A DNA stretch of 64,000 nucleotides from an uncultured Mycoplasmatota bacterium (GCA_900553855.1 USFG01000006.1:13995-77994), one strand, 5' to 3'; shown: positions 8,979-18,693, counted from the stretch's first letter. Notes: generated by a model not told the origin, from the sequence alone. Made by a program: numbers and translations.

Positions 8979-10826
8979 TTAAGCATTATTTGAACCGCTT
9001 TTATTTTTAAAATATACTCTAAGAGGTCTACATACCATTACAGTACCACCATAATAATTTGATACTCTAACATCAGATTCAGTATTGCTTGGATAATGAC
9101 CTGATGCCTCGAATATTTGACCATTTCCAATATACATTACAACGTGGCCCCAGTTATTATTAAAAATTAAGTCTCCAGGTATAAAGTCATTTACATTAGT
9201 ACTATTTACAACAGCACCATTTTCTCTACACCATTGTGATTCAGTAACTGTTGTACCAGCATTACCCCAAGGTGTATACAAATAATTTATATTAAATAAA
9301 CGATATGCTCTATCAACCATTGATGAACAATCTACATAACCATTTTCATTTCTTCTGGCTTGACTATATTGATAATGGTCAAAAGTTGCAATAGCTTTTT
9401 TAGCAATTAATGTTCCGAGTTCTCTTATATCGTTAATATTAGAAATATCTACATTACCAATATCAGTTTCCACACTAGAACAATCATAAGGTTCAAGTTC
9501 AAAAATAGATGTTCTTATTTTAGCCATATTACTTGCTTGAAATTTAGCATAAGCAAGTTGATCTTCATCAGTAGTCGGAGTACATTTCGAAAGATTAACT
9601 GCAGTTGCTGTTCCCCCAGATATAGTATATGGGCAAGCATTTTTAGCACAAATTTTTTCAACTTCTCTTGCTCTTGATTCGTCATCATAAAATTCATACA
9701 TGTATTTTGCATATTGACAACCACCTAATGAATTACTTCCTGCATTATACCAGTACTTTCCAATATAGGCATATTTACTCATCATATCAATAATTGTATT
9801 ATATTGAGAAACATTATTAACAAAAGCAAGTACACCTTCAGAAAATGAAGAATAAACAGCACCGGAATTTTGCCCATTATAAACTGCTAATCCCCAAAAG
9901 TTATTTGACCTAACTCCTGGTGTAAATCCTTCGGCAATCGCTCTTACAACTACAAGTTCTGGATTAACATTATTTTTAGTGGCTATATCGTAAATAGTTC
10001 CAGCCTTTTTAACAAATAAATTTGTAGCTTCTGTACTACCTTGTTTTGCTATAAGATTTTTTTCCATTAAACTAATAAATTCACTTTTTGATAAAGATGA
10101 AGCCTTCATTGGAAAATCACTGCAAGAGCTATTTAAAGAAAGATAATTTGCTTGTTCTTCAGCTCCACCGCCACCTAAAATAACTAGCATTATTATCATA
10201 AGTAAAAATAATATTAAAATAATACCCAAAATCCATGGATGTTTTATAATAAATTGTATAATTTTTTTTCTTACTATTTCATTTTTTTTATCTTTATTAG
10301 TATCAATTGATGACTTTTTAGGATTCATTGTAAAATTCATTTTTTGTTTATTATCACTAATATTAGTGTTTGGATTCGCGTTAGCGTTTGGTTTAACTGG
10401 ACCTTTTCCAGCTCCTGAACCAGATAAAGCATTCATAGCGGCTTGTCCTTTATCTAAAGTACCATCATCATCAAGTTTATTAACTGTGTTTTGTGCAGCT
10501 CTACCAGCAAAAGTTCTTTTAGAAATATCATTCATCTTGCGACCGATAGCCTCATTCAATCTATCACCAATTTTGGTATTATTTATGGCATTAACTGCTT
10601 TGCCTCCAACAGGACCGCCAAAATAATTACCTACAGCCTCAGTAGCCATCTTACTTACTTTTTTATTAGTTTCAATATTTCTTTCTTTTTGAATTTCTTT
10701 ATTACTTTTAGCTTGATAGGCACCATCTTCATTATAGTTTTCTATAGGTATTTCCTCAGGAATATTCATTTCATCATATAATGTTTCTTCTTCATTAACT
10801 TGATTTAAGTCTTCATTATTATCCAA
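8979..10826 (-). CDS. T4SS wall hydrolase: glucosaminidase-like plus NlpC/P60 peptidase
   Basis: Large membrane-anchored peptidoglycan hydrolase that opens the wall for the secretion channel (VirB1-like role). The cytoplasmic N-terminal 195 residues are hydrophilic and Asn/Lys-rich. One membrane helix lies at about 198-218, then a lysozyme/glucosaminidase-like domain (about 240-350, RAIAEGFTPGVRSNNFWGL). A C-terminal NlpC/P60 domain has Cys in YVDCSSMVDRAY and His in NWGHVVMYIG. I prefer the TTG at 10826 because GGTGAT lies 4 nt before it, the spacing seen at other starts here; a GTG at 10838 is also in frame. Confidence 0.85.
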   Translation of the reverse strand: MDNNEDLNQVNEEETLYDEMNIPEEIPIENYNEDGAYQAKSNKEIQKERNIETNKKVSKMATEAVGNYFGGPVGGKAVNAINNTKIGDRLNEAIGRKMNDISKRTFAGRAAQNTVNKLDDDGTLDKGQAAMNALSGSGAGKGPVKPNANANPNTNISDNKQKMNFTMNPKKSSIDTNKDKKNEIVRKKIIQFIIKHPWILGIILILFLLMIIMLVILGGGGAEEQANYLSLNSSCSDFPMKASSLSKSEFISLMEKNLIAKQGSTEATNLFVKKAGTIYDIATKNNVNPELVVVRAIAEGFTPGVRSNNFWGLAVYNGQNSGAVYSSFSEGVLAFVNNVSQYNTIIDMMSKYAYIGKYWYNAGSNSLGGCQYAKYMYEFYDDESRAREVEKICAKNACPYTISGGTATAVNLSKCTPTTDEDQLAYAKFQASNMAKIRTSIFELEPYDCSSVETDIGNVDISNINDIRELGTLIAKKAIATFDHYQYSQARRNENGYVDCSSMVDRAYRLFNINYLYTPWGNAGTTVTESQWCRENGAVVNSTNVNDFIPGDLIFNNNWGHVVMYIGNGQIFEASGHYPSNTESDVRVSNYYGGTVMVCRPLRVYFKNKSGSNNA

Positions 10827-10886
10827 GAAAATCACCACCTATCAATATAAAAATTATATCATAAAAACAACTGTTGCTACAACAAT

Positions 10887-11819
10887 TTATCTATGCATAT
10901 TTATGTTATTAACGATATTTTCATAAAACATATTAAAGTTTATTAAACTTTCATTTAAATTTGGAAAATTTCTAAAATGTGGATAATTTTTCTTTAATCC
11001 ATTATAAGTTATTAATGATTCTTTAAAAAAGTTAATAAAGGGCATTAACTCTTCATAAGTTATACCATTTATACTATCATTATTTATCTTTGCAATAAAT
11101 ATATTTACAAGTATGTTTTGAATTAAAGGAATAAAATAAACATTATCTTCATTAAATCTTTCTGAATATCTATAGTTTATATTTTTAAATAATTTATCAA
11201 TATCTTCATTAGGACAAATTTCCTTAAGTTTTTGAATTAATAAAGCTACACCTAAAGTATTATAATAAGAATATGCAATTACATCATTACCTAGTATACA
11301 CATTAACATATTAGTAATCTTCATATCTATATAATAAAAATTATTATTAATATTATAATAACGACAAGCTAAATATTCAGTATAACCTTCAGTTAAAGAT
11401 CTACTATAAAGTTCGGTTATATTAACAGGGTATTTATCAAAACCAGAATAATAAATATTACCATCTTTTTTTGAACTAGCCATATGCATTAATTCATGAT
11501 ATAAAAATAAGTTTATATATTCATTAAAATAAATAACATTAATATTATTCTTTTTAAGAAATTTTTTTATTGCATAAGAATCTATAATTATTTTATTTTC
11601 TTTAGCATCATATATTCCGAATGAATAAAAGTTTTTTAATATTTTAGTTTTATCTAGATTTAACTGTACTTTTAATGTTGATAAATTGTTATAAAAATTA
11701 TATCTAAGATTAAATGGAATACTTTTTTCTACATCATAAAGAACCTTTGTGAAAGGGCCTAAAGATTTTCTTAAACTAGTATTTTTATTTAATATTTCCC
11801 CCAATAAAATAGTTTTCAT
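10887..11819 (-). CDS. Putative zinc metalloprotease-like protein within the T4SS locus
   Basis: A 310-aa protein of no family I can name. Residues near 110 read YHELMHMAS, an HExxH zinc site, and about 30 residues later comes LTEGYTEYLACRYY, giving the downstream Glu of a gluzincin-like fold. There is no signal peptide or membrane helix, so it should be cytoplasmic or a secreted substrate. It lies between the VirB4 operon (which ends in its own terminator) and the wall hydrolase. It could be a processing protease or an effector; proteolytic activity is inferred from the motif. Confidence 0.6.
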   Translation of the reverse strand: MKTILLGEILNKNTSLRKSLGPFTKVLYDVEKSIPFNLRYNFYNNLSTLKVQLNLDKTKILKNFYSFGIYDAKENKIIIDSYAIKKFLKKNNINVIYFNEYINLFLYHELMHMASSKKDGNIYYSGFDKYPVNITELYSRSLTEGYTEYLACRYYNINNNFYYIDMKITNMLMCILGNDVIAYSYYNTLGVALLIQKLKEICPNEDIDKLFKNINYRYSERFNEDNVYFIPLIQNILVNIFIAKINNDSINGITYEELMPFINFFKESLITYNGLKKNYPHFRNFPNLNESLINFNMFYENIVNNINMHR

Positions 11820-11840
11820 GAAAAATATGATACCATTAAA

Positions 11841-11862
11841 AAAAGCCTATGTAAAGGCTTTT
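11841..11862 (-). terminator. Terminator after the virB4-like gene
   Basis: AAAAGCCT pairs with AGGCTTTT across a 6-nt loop, with a T run on the - strand. It overlaps the end of the virB4-like gene and splits the T4SS locus into two transcription blocks. Confidence 0.7.
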
Positions 11863-13651
11863 AATATCCACCACCAGAACCAAATGAATCAAGTTCTTCT
11901 TGAGTAGCAATGACAGTCATATTCATACGTCTATTACCACATATAAGAAGTCCTTCACCTTGGTTATAGTATTTTATTCTTTCCATTTCAGTTTCATTTA
12001 AATCGATTAACTTAGAAAGATCATCAACGGCTTGTTTTCTTAGATTCATTATTAAATAACTTGATGCATTATCAAATATTGCTTTACCATGCATTATTAA
12101 ATTTGGAGCTGCAAAATCGGTTGGTTGTTGTGTAATTACAATAGTTCCTGTATTATATTTTCTTGCTCTTCTTTGAATTTGAGATAAGAATTCTGCACCA
12201 AGTTCATTGTGGTTAGATAAAAGCACGTGTGCTTCATCAACCATCATTACAGTATTTATATCTTTATCAAGACAAAGTCCCCATGCATATTTTAATATGT
12301 TAAAGAATAGAGCATTTTTAATATTTTCATCACTATTCATAATTTCCTTTATATTAAATACAATAAAGTCACTATTAATTTGAAGTGTTGTATGACCTGT
12401 AAAATAATATCTTAATTCCTTAATTAAAGGTCTTATTTTAAGTTCAAGTCTTTCCATTACATCTCTTTCTCTTGTTGCATCTGTCATTGATAAAAGTCTT
12501 CCTTTTATAGTGGCATAAACATCGTCAAATGTTGGGAAATCTGCACTTGTAAGTTTAGTAAAATCAGTATCATAATCTATCTTATATCTTTTATAAGTAT
12601 CTTGAACTATTTCACTAAATAATGTTAATACATCCTCTTCAATTGAAGGATTATAATATTTCATAAAGGCTTTTAGTTGTTGTAGAGTTCTTGTAAGAAC
12701 TGTATAGCCAAGTCCCTGTTCTATTTCAGTTTCATCAACATCCACAACGATTTCAAGTGGATTTATCATACCAAAATCTCCACCTTTACCAAGGTCTAGG
12801 AAATCACCTTTCATCATATTAACCATTTCACCAAGTTCACCCTCTGGGTCAATACATACACATTTTAAACCATTTCTTAAATGAGTTCTAAGAAGTAATT
12901 TAGCTGCAGTACTTTTTCCTGAACCAGATGTACCAAGAATAATAATATTTGCATTATTACGATTATTTTCTTTTCTTATTTGATATAAAAATTGATTATA
13001 TAAAATTACACCACCGGACCTATCCATTCCAAGAAGTGTTCCTGCACCAGGATCTTTTACTGAATCAAATACAAAAGGATACATTCCCGCAATTGTAACT
13101 GATGGAAGTGGAATACCAATTCTTTTTTCAATATCTTGTTCTGGGAATATTGGTATCATACTTTTTAATGCTTTTTCTTGTTCAAACATTAAAGATACTG
13201 CTCTCATACCAAGTGCATCAATATAATTTCTAACTTGAATTTTAGTAAGTTCCAATGCATCTTTAGAATCCGCTGAAACCATTAAATGCATTTGAAAATC
13301 AAATATTCTTGCTTGAGAAGAAGCAAGCATTGAAATAAATTGTTCCAAAGATTCATAATCTTGTCTAATTCTTTCTTGAGTTGTTTGATCTTTTTCTTGC
13401 TGATATCTAATTTTTAAATCCGCTATTTCTTTATTTAACATCTTTTTTAAAATTTCAAATGAAATAGGAATATGTTTTATAGCAAGTCTAACTCCAGGAA
13501 TATTTGTAATATCAGATAAATAACCTGGAAATATACTTCTTGGATAACCTACAACAGTCATAATTGTATAATATTTATCTCCAAGCATAAATTCTGTAGC
13601 TGGTCTAAAATTAATACCTTTAGGTGCTACTTCACTTTTAAGTTTACTCAT
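11861..13651 (-). CDS. virB4: VirB4/TrsE-like T4SS ATPase
   Basis: Main motor ATPase of the type IV secretion system (596 aa). Walker A GTSGSGKS is at residues 240-247, and Walker B (MMVDEAHVLL) lies near 470 with the VITQQPTDF sensor motif after it. The N-terminal 200 residues match the middle of the VirB4/TraE family. The ATG comes one base after the stop of the preceding 188-aa gene, so the two are coupled. This two-gene arrangement is like the trsD-trsE pair of staphylococcal conjugative plasmids. Confidence 0.9.
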   Translation of the reverse strand: MSKLKSEVAPKGINFRPATEFMLGDKYYTIMTVVGYPRSIFPGYLSDITNIPGVRLAIKHIPISFEILKKMLNKEIADLKIRYQQEKDQTTQERIRQDYESLEQFISMLASSQARIFDFQMHLMVSADSKDALELTKIQVRNYIDALGMRAVSLMFEQEKALKSMIPIFPEQDIEKRIGIPLPSVTIAGMYPFVFDSVKDPGAGTLLGMDRSGGVILYNQFLYQIRKENNRNNANIIILGTSGSGKSTAAKLLLRTHLRNGLKCVCIDPEGELGEMVNMMKGDFLDLGKGGDFGMINPLEIVVDVDETEIEQGLGYTVLTRTLQQLKAFMKYYNPSIEEDVLTLFSEIVQDTYKRYKIDYDTDFTKLTSADFPTFDDVYATIKGRLLSMTDATRERDVMERLELKIRPLIKELRYYFTGHTTLQINSDFIVFNIKEIMNSDENIKNALFFNILKYAWGLCLDKDINTVMMVDEAHVLLSNHNELGAEFLSQIQRRARKYNTGTIVITQQPTDFAAPNLIMHGKAIFDNASSYLIMNLRKQAVDDLSKLIDLNETEMERIKYYNQGEGLLICGNRRMNMTVIATQEELDSFGSGGGY

Positions 13652-13652
13652 A

Positions 13653-14219
13653 TTACATCACCGCCCTAAAATTAGTAGATATACCATCATTTAAATAATT
13701 ATCAAGAAGCATTCTTAAATCAGCATTACTAGTTTGTGTAGAATTAAGTCCTGCATTACTAAGACCACTTATTAAAGTATGTAATTTTTTTTGAACTAAT
13801 TCCATCTTCTTTTCTTTAAATAAAAATGTATATTCAGTATCAACTACATTATAATCTCTACTCATAAATAGATTTGCTTTATTAATATCTTGCATAATAA
13901 GTTTTCTAATAGCACTATTAGGATTTTTATTATATTCAACTTGTAATTCATTAAGATATAAACTTATATCGACAGGTCTATCTGATACAAGAAGCCAAAA
14001 ATCAAAATCTAATGTATTATAAAATGTTGATAAATTAAATAATATAGCATTTTGACTTTGTTCATCTAATATAAATATATTTTTTGGACTAACCTTAACT
14101 CCAGTTACATAATAACCGTCCTCAGTTAAAATCATTCCATTATTGATTGACTTAATAGGAAGCCAATCTTCAGCATATTTTACTCCACTTGGAGCACTAT
14201 TACTATTCATCTGTGTCAT
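13653..14219 (-). CDS. TrsD-like protein (VirB4 N-terminal partner)
   Basis: A 188-aa soluble protein that matches the N-terminal domain of VirB4-type ATPases, encoded separately as in TrsD of staphylococcal plasmids. Its early segment DWLPIKSINNGMILTEDGYYVTG is typical of that region. It ends ATG-TAA just 1 nt before the VirB4 start, and its own start overlaps the upstream 104-aa gene by 17 bp. It presumably docks VirB4 to the membrane complex. Confidence 0.75.
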   Translation of the reverse strand: MTQMNSNSAPSGVKYAEDWLPIKSINNGMILTEDGYYVTGVKVSPKNIFILDEQSQNAILFNLSTFYNTLDFDFWLLVSDRPVDISLYLNELQVEYNKNPNSAIRKLIMQDINKANLFMSRDYNVVDTEYTFLFKEKKMELVQKKLHTLISGLSNAGLNSTQTSNADLRMLLDNYLNDGISTNFRAVM

Positions 14220-14517
14220 CTTTTACACACCAACCTTTCCAATAGTATTTTCTTGTATTAGTATAAAAATCTAGCATGTTATTAAGTAGTTGCATAACAT
14301 TATGATAGTTTCTTACAGGCATTACAAGTCCTGCAGCAATAAGCACAGGTATTATAGCAATTATTAATTCAACAGTTGTGGGGTTTTTTAATATTATTAA
14401 TAATGCTATTGTAATTGCCGCACCAATTAAACAAAGTATTAAATCTGGCCAAGTAAAGAAGCCAAATATTAATTGTGACTTTTTACTATTGGCAGGTACT
14501 AAATATTGATTTCTCAC
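14203..14517 (-). CDS. TrsC/PrgI-like (VirB3-like) T4SS membrane protein
   Basis: A small membrane protein (104 aa) with two adjacent hydrophobic helices (about residues 27-44 and 49-67) and a basic, aromatic C-terminus. It lies directly before the TrsD- and TrsE-like genes, as expected for the PrgI/TrsC/VirB3 component that links the ATPase to the inner-membrane channel. The sequence itself is weakly conserved, so context carries much of the call. Confidence 0.75.
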   Translation of the reverse strand: MRNQYLVPANSKKSQLIFGFFTWPDLILCLIGAAITIALLIILKNPTTVELIIAIIPVLIAAGLVMPVRNYHNVMQLLNNMLDFYTNTRKYYWKGWCVKDDTDE

Positions 14518-14537
14518 TAGTATTTCCTCCTTTTATA

Positions 14538-16832
14538 TTATTTATGATATTTATCATTGTAACTTGTAGCTTCAGATTTATGTTTATAAGAATCTGAATT
14601 CTTTTCTTGTTGTTTAAGTTTAGCAATTTGATCTAATTGTCCATCAATTTCTTGAATTTGTTGTTCAATAACCCTCTTACTACGCTCATTTCCCATTAAT
14701 CCTTGATCCAATTCAAAATTAATATTTCCAAGTTGTTTTGAAACTCCATCGACCAAATCCCAACCTTTCGCAAGTCCGGCAGTTAATGCTTCAATCTCTG
14801 CAGTTGTCATTAAGTCACCATCCGCATTTCTAGCAACACTTTGTGAATTTAAATCGTCAATAAATTTATTGTAACTGGCAAGAACTTTTTTACTTTTATC
14901 AACATCGTGTTTTATACCATTTGCGTCAGAATATTGAGTTCCATTTGCAACAGCATCAACATATTTTTTAACCATTTCTTTTTGTTTCTCTGCAATAGCA
15001 ATAGAACCTTTTTGATATTGAAAATTAGTGATTTTTCCTTGTTTATACATTGAATCTAGTTGTTCCTTCATAGAAGTATAATTACCGGAAATTTTTGTTG
15101 CAGAAGAAGCACCAGCAGATTTAACACTAGCAACGGCTGCAGTATATTCAGCATTTGACATATTTCCCTTATTAGCTTCAATTCTATCCAATTCTTTTAA
15201 AGTATCATCAGAATAAATCATTTCACTTTCAATAATCTTTGAATCAGATTTACTTAAATCAGAAATTGCAGCATTTTTTAAGGCATCTTGTGAAGCAATT
15301 AAAATACCATTATCACCTTTTGCAGTTTGATTTTTACGCATCATATCTGTTATTTGAGAAACTTGAGTATTCAATTCATCCTTATTTTTCTGTAAATTTT
15401 CTATTGCTTTAACATCTAAAGTAATGTCATTACCATCCTTATCTTTGATAGTAAATTTAGCATTTTCAATATGAAGATCAGCAGCTTCTTTTGAAGTTTC
15501 AAATCCAAAAGTTCTCCTTAGCCTATCAATCATAAGATCACCTGGAGTAGAATTTTCTAAAGCATGTTTAAATTGTCTTCTTCTTGTATCCTCAGCACCA
15601 ATATTATGCATATCAGCATTTTTAAAACCATACTTTGCGCCTCTAATAAATGCAAGAGGATTACCTCTAGAAGTAACAAGAGATCCTACAGCATTTCCCA
15701 TTGCAAAGAAGCCGCCTTCCTTAAGTTTATCCTTAATACCAAGTTTCATATCACCATCACCGAATCCAAATAAATCAGACAAAAGTTTAGGTGCTTGTCT
15801 CATAAACATAACAATTCCCAAAATTAAAAAACATTTAGCAATTAAATTTAAAAACCAATTACCGGCATTATTCAATCCTAAATCTGCATTATTTACAATT
15901 ATAGATATAAGATAGACGCCAAAATTCATAACAATAATTCTAGTAAAAACACTTATAAAAGTTTTTGTTGTATTAGAAAGCCATTTTTTAAAGACATCTT
16001 CCATTTTAGGTATAACATTACAGAAAATTGCGATTGGTGCAATTATTTCAAAAAAGGCAAGTTTACAAACACGAAGTGCCATATCAAAGCAAAATGATAT
16101 CATAGCATAAACTAAAAAACCACCAACAACTAAAGCAATAAGCCATTGAAAATCTACTTCACCCTCATTAATATTTGCGGCAAAGGCTTGATAAAAACCA
16201 AAATCGCCGGTTTTCTCAGCAAAAGTATCTACATCAGCTAATGTACACTGATCTTGCTTGCAACCATATGAACCATTATTTCCCAAAGTAACACCATACT
16301 CAGTATGATTTGTAATACTTCCCCTTGCTTCTTCGGGATTAACATCACTATTTACATTTGGAGTAAAAAAAGGTTTAAAAGAATTAACGGCCATTACATT
16401 TCCAGCATTTTTAATATTTTCAGCGCCAACATTACTTGACCCTGTAAATATACTATTTAATACATTAGATTCAAGTATAGCCTCTTGAAGACCAAACATA
16501 AAAGAAAAAATTGAAGGAATTAAAGCTAGTAAAACAATTGCCATTACAAGTTTTTGTAGAATCTTTTTTCCATCAACACCACTTTTTGAATTCTCTGGAT
16601 CAACAATTTTAACTAAAATTCCATATGCTAATGCAAAAAGCATTACTATACTTAGTATTTCATACATATTTTTAGTTATTATATCAAATTCTGCATTTTT
16701 AAAAATATCAGCTTCAGCTAAAGCCAAAAAAATCCTGTAAGCACTATTTACAAGTTTAAAAATACTTCCCACAAGGGATATAATAATTTTCCAAAATGTT
16801 TCAGCAACATCATCTAAAATAGTTAATATCAT
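14538..16832 (-). CDS. TrbL/VirB6-like polytopic T4SS channel protein
   Basis: A 764-aa protein with about eight membrane helices in the first 360 residues. A large outside loop there (residues about 120-225) includes a CKQDQC Cys pair. A roughly 400-residue hydrophilic, coiled-coil-rich tail follows, containing stretches such as DLSKSDSKIIESEMIYSDD. This is the TrbL/VirB6 layout: membrane pore plus long cytoplasmic domain. It is co-directional with the TrsC/D/E-like genes, 20 nt upstream of them. Confidence 0.8.
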   Translation of the reverse strand: MILTILDDVAETFWKIIISLVGSIFKLVNSAYRIFLALAEADIFKNAEFDIITKNMYEILSIVMLFALAYGILVKIVDPENSKSGVDGKKILQKLVMAIVLLALIPSIFSFMFGLQEAILESNVLNSIFTGSSNVGAENIKNAGNVMAVNSFKPFFTPNVNSDVNPEEARGSITNHTEYGVTLGNNGSYGCKQDQCTLADVDTFAEKTGDFGFYQAFAANINEGEVDFQWLIALVVGGFLVYAMISFCFDMALRVCKLAFFEIIAPIAIFCNVIPKMEDVFKKWLSNTTKTFISVFTRIIVMNFGVYLISIIVNNADLGLNNAGNWFLNLIAKCFLILGIVMFMRQAPKLLSDLFGFGDGDMKLGIKDKLKEGGFFAMGNAVGSLVTSRGNPLAFIRGAKYGFKNADMHNIGAEDTRRRQFKHALENSTPGDLMIDRLRRTFGFETSKEAADLHIENAKFTIKDKDGNDITLDVKAIENLQKNKDELNTQVSQITDMMRKNQTAKGDNGILIASQDALKNAAISDLSKSDSKIIESEMIYSDDTLKELDRIEANKGNMSNAEYTAAVASVKSAGASSATKISGNYTSMKEQLDSMYKQGKITNFQYQKGSIAIAEKQKEMVKKYVDAVANGTQYSDANGIKHDVDKSKKVLASYNKFIDDLNSQSVARNADGDLMTTAEIEALTAGLAKGWDLVDGVSKQLGNINFELDQGLMGNERSKRVIEQQIQEIDGQLDQIAKLKQQEKNSDSYKHKSEATSYNDKYHK

Positions 16833-16894
16833 AATTACTCCTATTCTATTACTATAAAAATAGTATATTATATTTTTTTATTTTTTACAATCTT

Positions 16895-17341
16895 TTAAGG
16901 ATTAATAGTTGTTGTACTATTATCATTTTTCTTTCCATTATTTTTTTTAGCATCATTATTATTCTTTTTATTTGATGATACTCCTGGACATCTACTATAA
17001 TCTAAAATACACTCACTACATTTAGCAAAATCACTTCGTACATCTTCAGAACCATTTATTAAATCAATAAAAGCAAGTAATATTGTTGGAAGTAAAAACA
17101 CAAATAAACCAACAAATAATTTAATTACTAAAGAAGTAATTTCTTTAGAAAAATCTCTTTCATCAGAAACAACTGCTTTTGCAATTGATATAACTCCAGT
17201 AACAATTAATATAATTGGAACAAGTATTTTTGCTATATTAAATAAAATTGCTATAAATTTTAAAACTTTAACAACATTTTCATTTGTGCAAGAAAAAGCC
17301 TCTAAACCATCTCTAGCAAATATATAAGTTTTTAATAACAT
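16895..17341 (-). CDS. VirB2/TrbC-like small membrane protein
   Basis: First gene of the - strand T4SS block. The start chosen is the ATG at 17341, with GGTGAT 4 nt before it, giving 148 aa. It has three hydrophobic helices within residues 30-110, a Cys-rich segment (CSECILDYSRCPG) and an Asn/Lys-rich tail. The helix pair resembles VirB2/TrbC pilin-like subunits. It diverges from the related + strand gene at 17458, which has a similar C-terminal membrane domain. Confidence 0.65.
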   Translation of the reverse strand: MLLKTYIFARDGLEAFSCTNENVVKVLKFIAILFNIAKILVPIILIVTGVISIAKAVVSDERDFSKEITSLVIKLFVGLFVFLLPTILLAFIDLINGSEDVRSDFAKCSECILDYSRCPGVSSNKKNNNDAKKNNGKKNDNSTTTINP

Positions 17342-17457
17342 ACAAATCACCATTTAAATTATATAATAAAGTTAATACTTTTACAATAAAATGAAGTTTA
17401 TTTCTTTATTATTCCATATTTTTTTGATAAAATAGATTTATAAGAGGTTGGTGTATT

Positions 17458-18549
17458 ATGAAAAAATTAATTAATTATATTTGTTTAATTATAACGTTAT
17501 CATTCTTTTTTATTGCAAATGTTTATGCTTATGGGTGTAAAAGTAGCCCAATAGATTTAGAAACAGGAGCCTCAAGTGGTGTTTCTTCAAGAATATTTAC
17601 ATTAACTGATGAACAAAATCGTACATGTAAAGTGAAATTAAAAGTAGCTAAAGGAGGACAGCGAGTAAGATATTTTATTGAAGTTGATGATATAGATCAA
17701 TCAAATAGAAAAACATATACTTGTAAAAACGCAAATGTTAAATTTAACTTAGATGGTGATATTTCAAAAGGTTTTAATCTAGAAAACATTCAATGCTCTT
17801 ATTCTTCAAGTAGTAAAACATTTAGTATTTCTGGTATTTCCGGAAGTAGTTCATATGGTTCTGCTAAAAGTTGTACAGGAGATGACTATTTATTTCCAAA
17901 AGACGGTAAAACTTGTAAAGTTGTTGTTAGTATAAATGAATATAAAAAAGTAACATTAAAGTATGGAGATAAGGATAATTGGAGTAGTTCAAAGTCTGAA
18001 TCAAATCCTGGAATTACTGAATTTGATTGCGTTATAGATGGAACAACTATTCACGTAAAATCAGATGTTAAAATTGAAGATGGCATTGATAAGTGTCCTA
18101 AATTAACCGCCGATGTTAATTCAGAACTTGATAATTCTGATGGAGATCACACAGAAAGAAATGACACTACAAATACGATTAATGCTGAAAAAGAAAAAAA
18201 TTATGACCATGGACTTAAAGATCTTATCAGTGAATGGTTTAGCAAAGATAATGATGGCAATATGAATGCTGGTGAAATAGATTGTAATCAAGTAATTCAA
18301 GGTAAATTGGGTGATTATCTAACTAAAATATTTAGTATAATGAAATATTTAGGAATTGTACTTTGTGTTGGTATGACTATATATGATTTTGTTAAAGCCT
18401 TACTTGATAGTAACAAAGAAATTATGAATAAACTTGTTAAAAAAGCATTTACCAGATTAATCTTAGTCGCAGTACTATTCTTCCTACCAACTTTTGTAAA
18501 TCTTATAATTAAGTTATTTGTAGATAATCCATGTGAAATTAAATTCTAA
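17458..18549 (+). CDS. Secreted Cys-rich protein with C-terminal VirB2-like membrane domain
   Basis: A 363-aa protein with a clear signal peptide (residues 1-24, ending VYAYG) and a Cys-rich outside domain rich in Ser/Lys/Asp. The C-terminal two-helix membrane region (about 285-355, from IFSIMKYLGIVLCVGMTIY) resembles VirB2/TrbC pilin-like subunits. It is transcribed away from the - strand T4SS genes and ends in a strong terminator. A surface component of the secretion apparatus is the likely role. RBS GAGGTTGGTG is present. Confidence 0.6.
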   Translation: MKKLINYICLIITLSFFFIANVYAYGCKSSPIDLETGASSGVSSRIFTLTDEQNRTCKVKLKVAKGGQRVRYFIEVDDIDQSNRKTYTCKNANVKFNLDGDISKGFNLENIQCSYSSSSKTFSISGISGSSSYGSAKSCTGDDYLFPKDGKTCKVVVSINEYKKVTLKYGDKDNWSSSKSESNPGITEFDCVIDGTTIHVKSDVKIEDGIDKCPKLTADVNSELDNSDGDHTERNDTTNTINAEKEKNYDHGLKDLISEWFSKDNDGNMNAGEIDCNQVIQGKLGDYLTKIFSIMKYLGIVLCVGMTIYDFVKALLDSNKEIMNKLVKKAFTRLILVAVLFFLPTFVNLIIKLFVDNPCEIKF

Positions 18550-18557
18550 CAAAAAAA

Positions 18558-18585
18558 ATCACGATTAATTTCGTGGTTTTTATTT
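18558..18585 (+). terminator. Terminator
   Basis: CACGA pairs with TCGTG around a short AT loop, then a T-rich run. It ends the 363-aa surface protein gene. Confidence 0.75.
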
Positions 18586-18693
18586 TGTCTTATTACTTTT
18601 CTTTTTGTTAGGTACTAATTTAACTTTAACACCTTTATATCTAGCAAATTCATATTTTACGCCTTCAGGTAAATTTTTCTTTAACTTTTTCAT
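18580..18693 (-). CDS. Small basic protein, 37 aa
   Basis: A short gene with a perfect AAGGAG site 8 nt before its ATG. The product begins MKKLKKNLPEGVKYEF and is highly basic, with a KKKSNK tail. The middle reads like a small beta hairpin (YKGVKVKLVP). I know no family. Its stop lies inside the T-run of the convergent terminator. The strong RBS and the biased composition argue that it is real. Confidence 0.5.
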   Translation of the reverse strand: MKKLKKNLPEGVKYEFARYKGVKVKLVPNKKKSNKTK

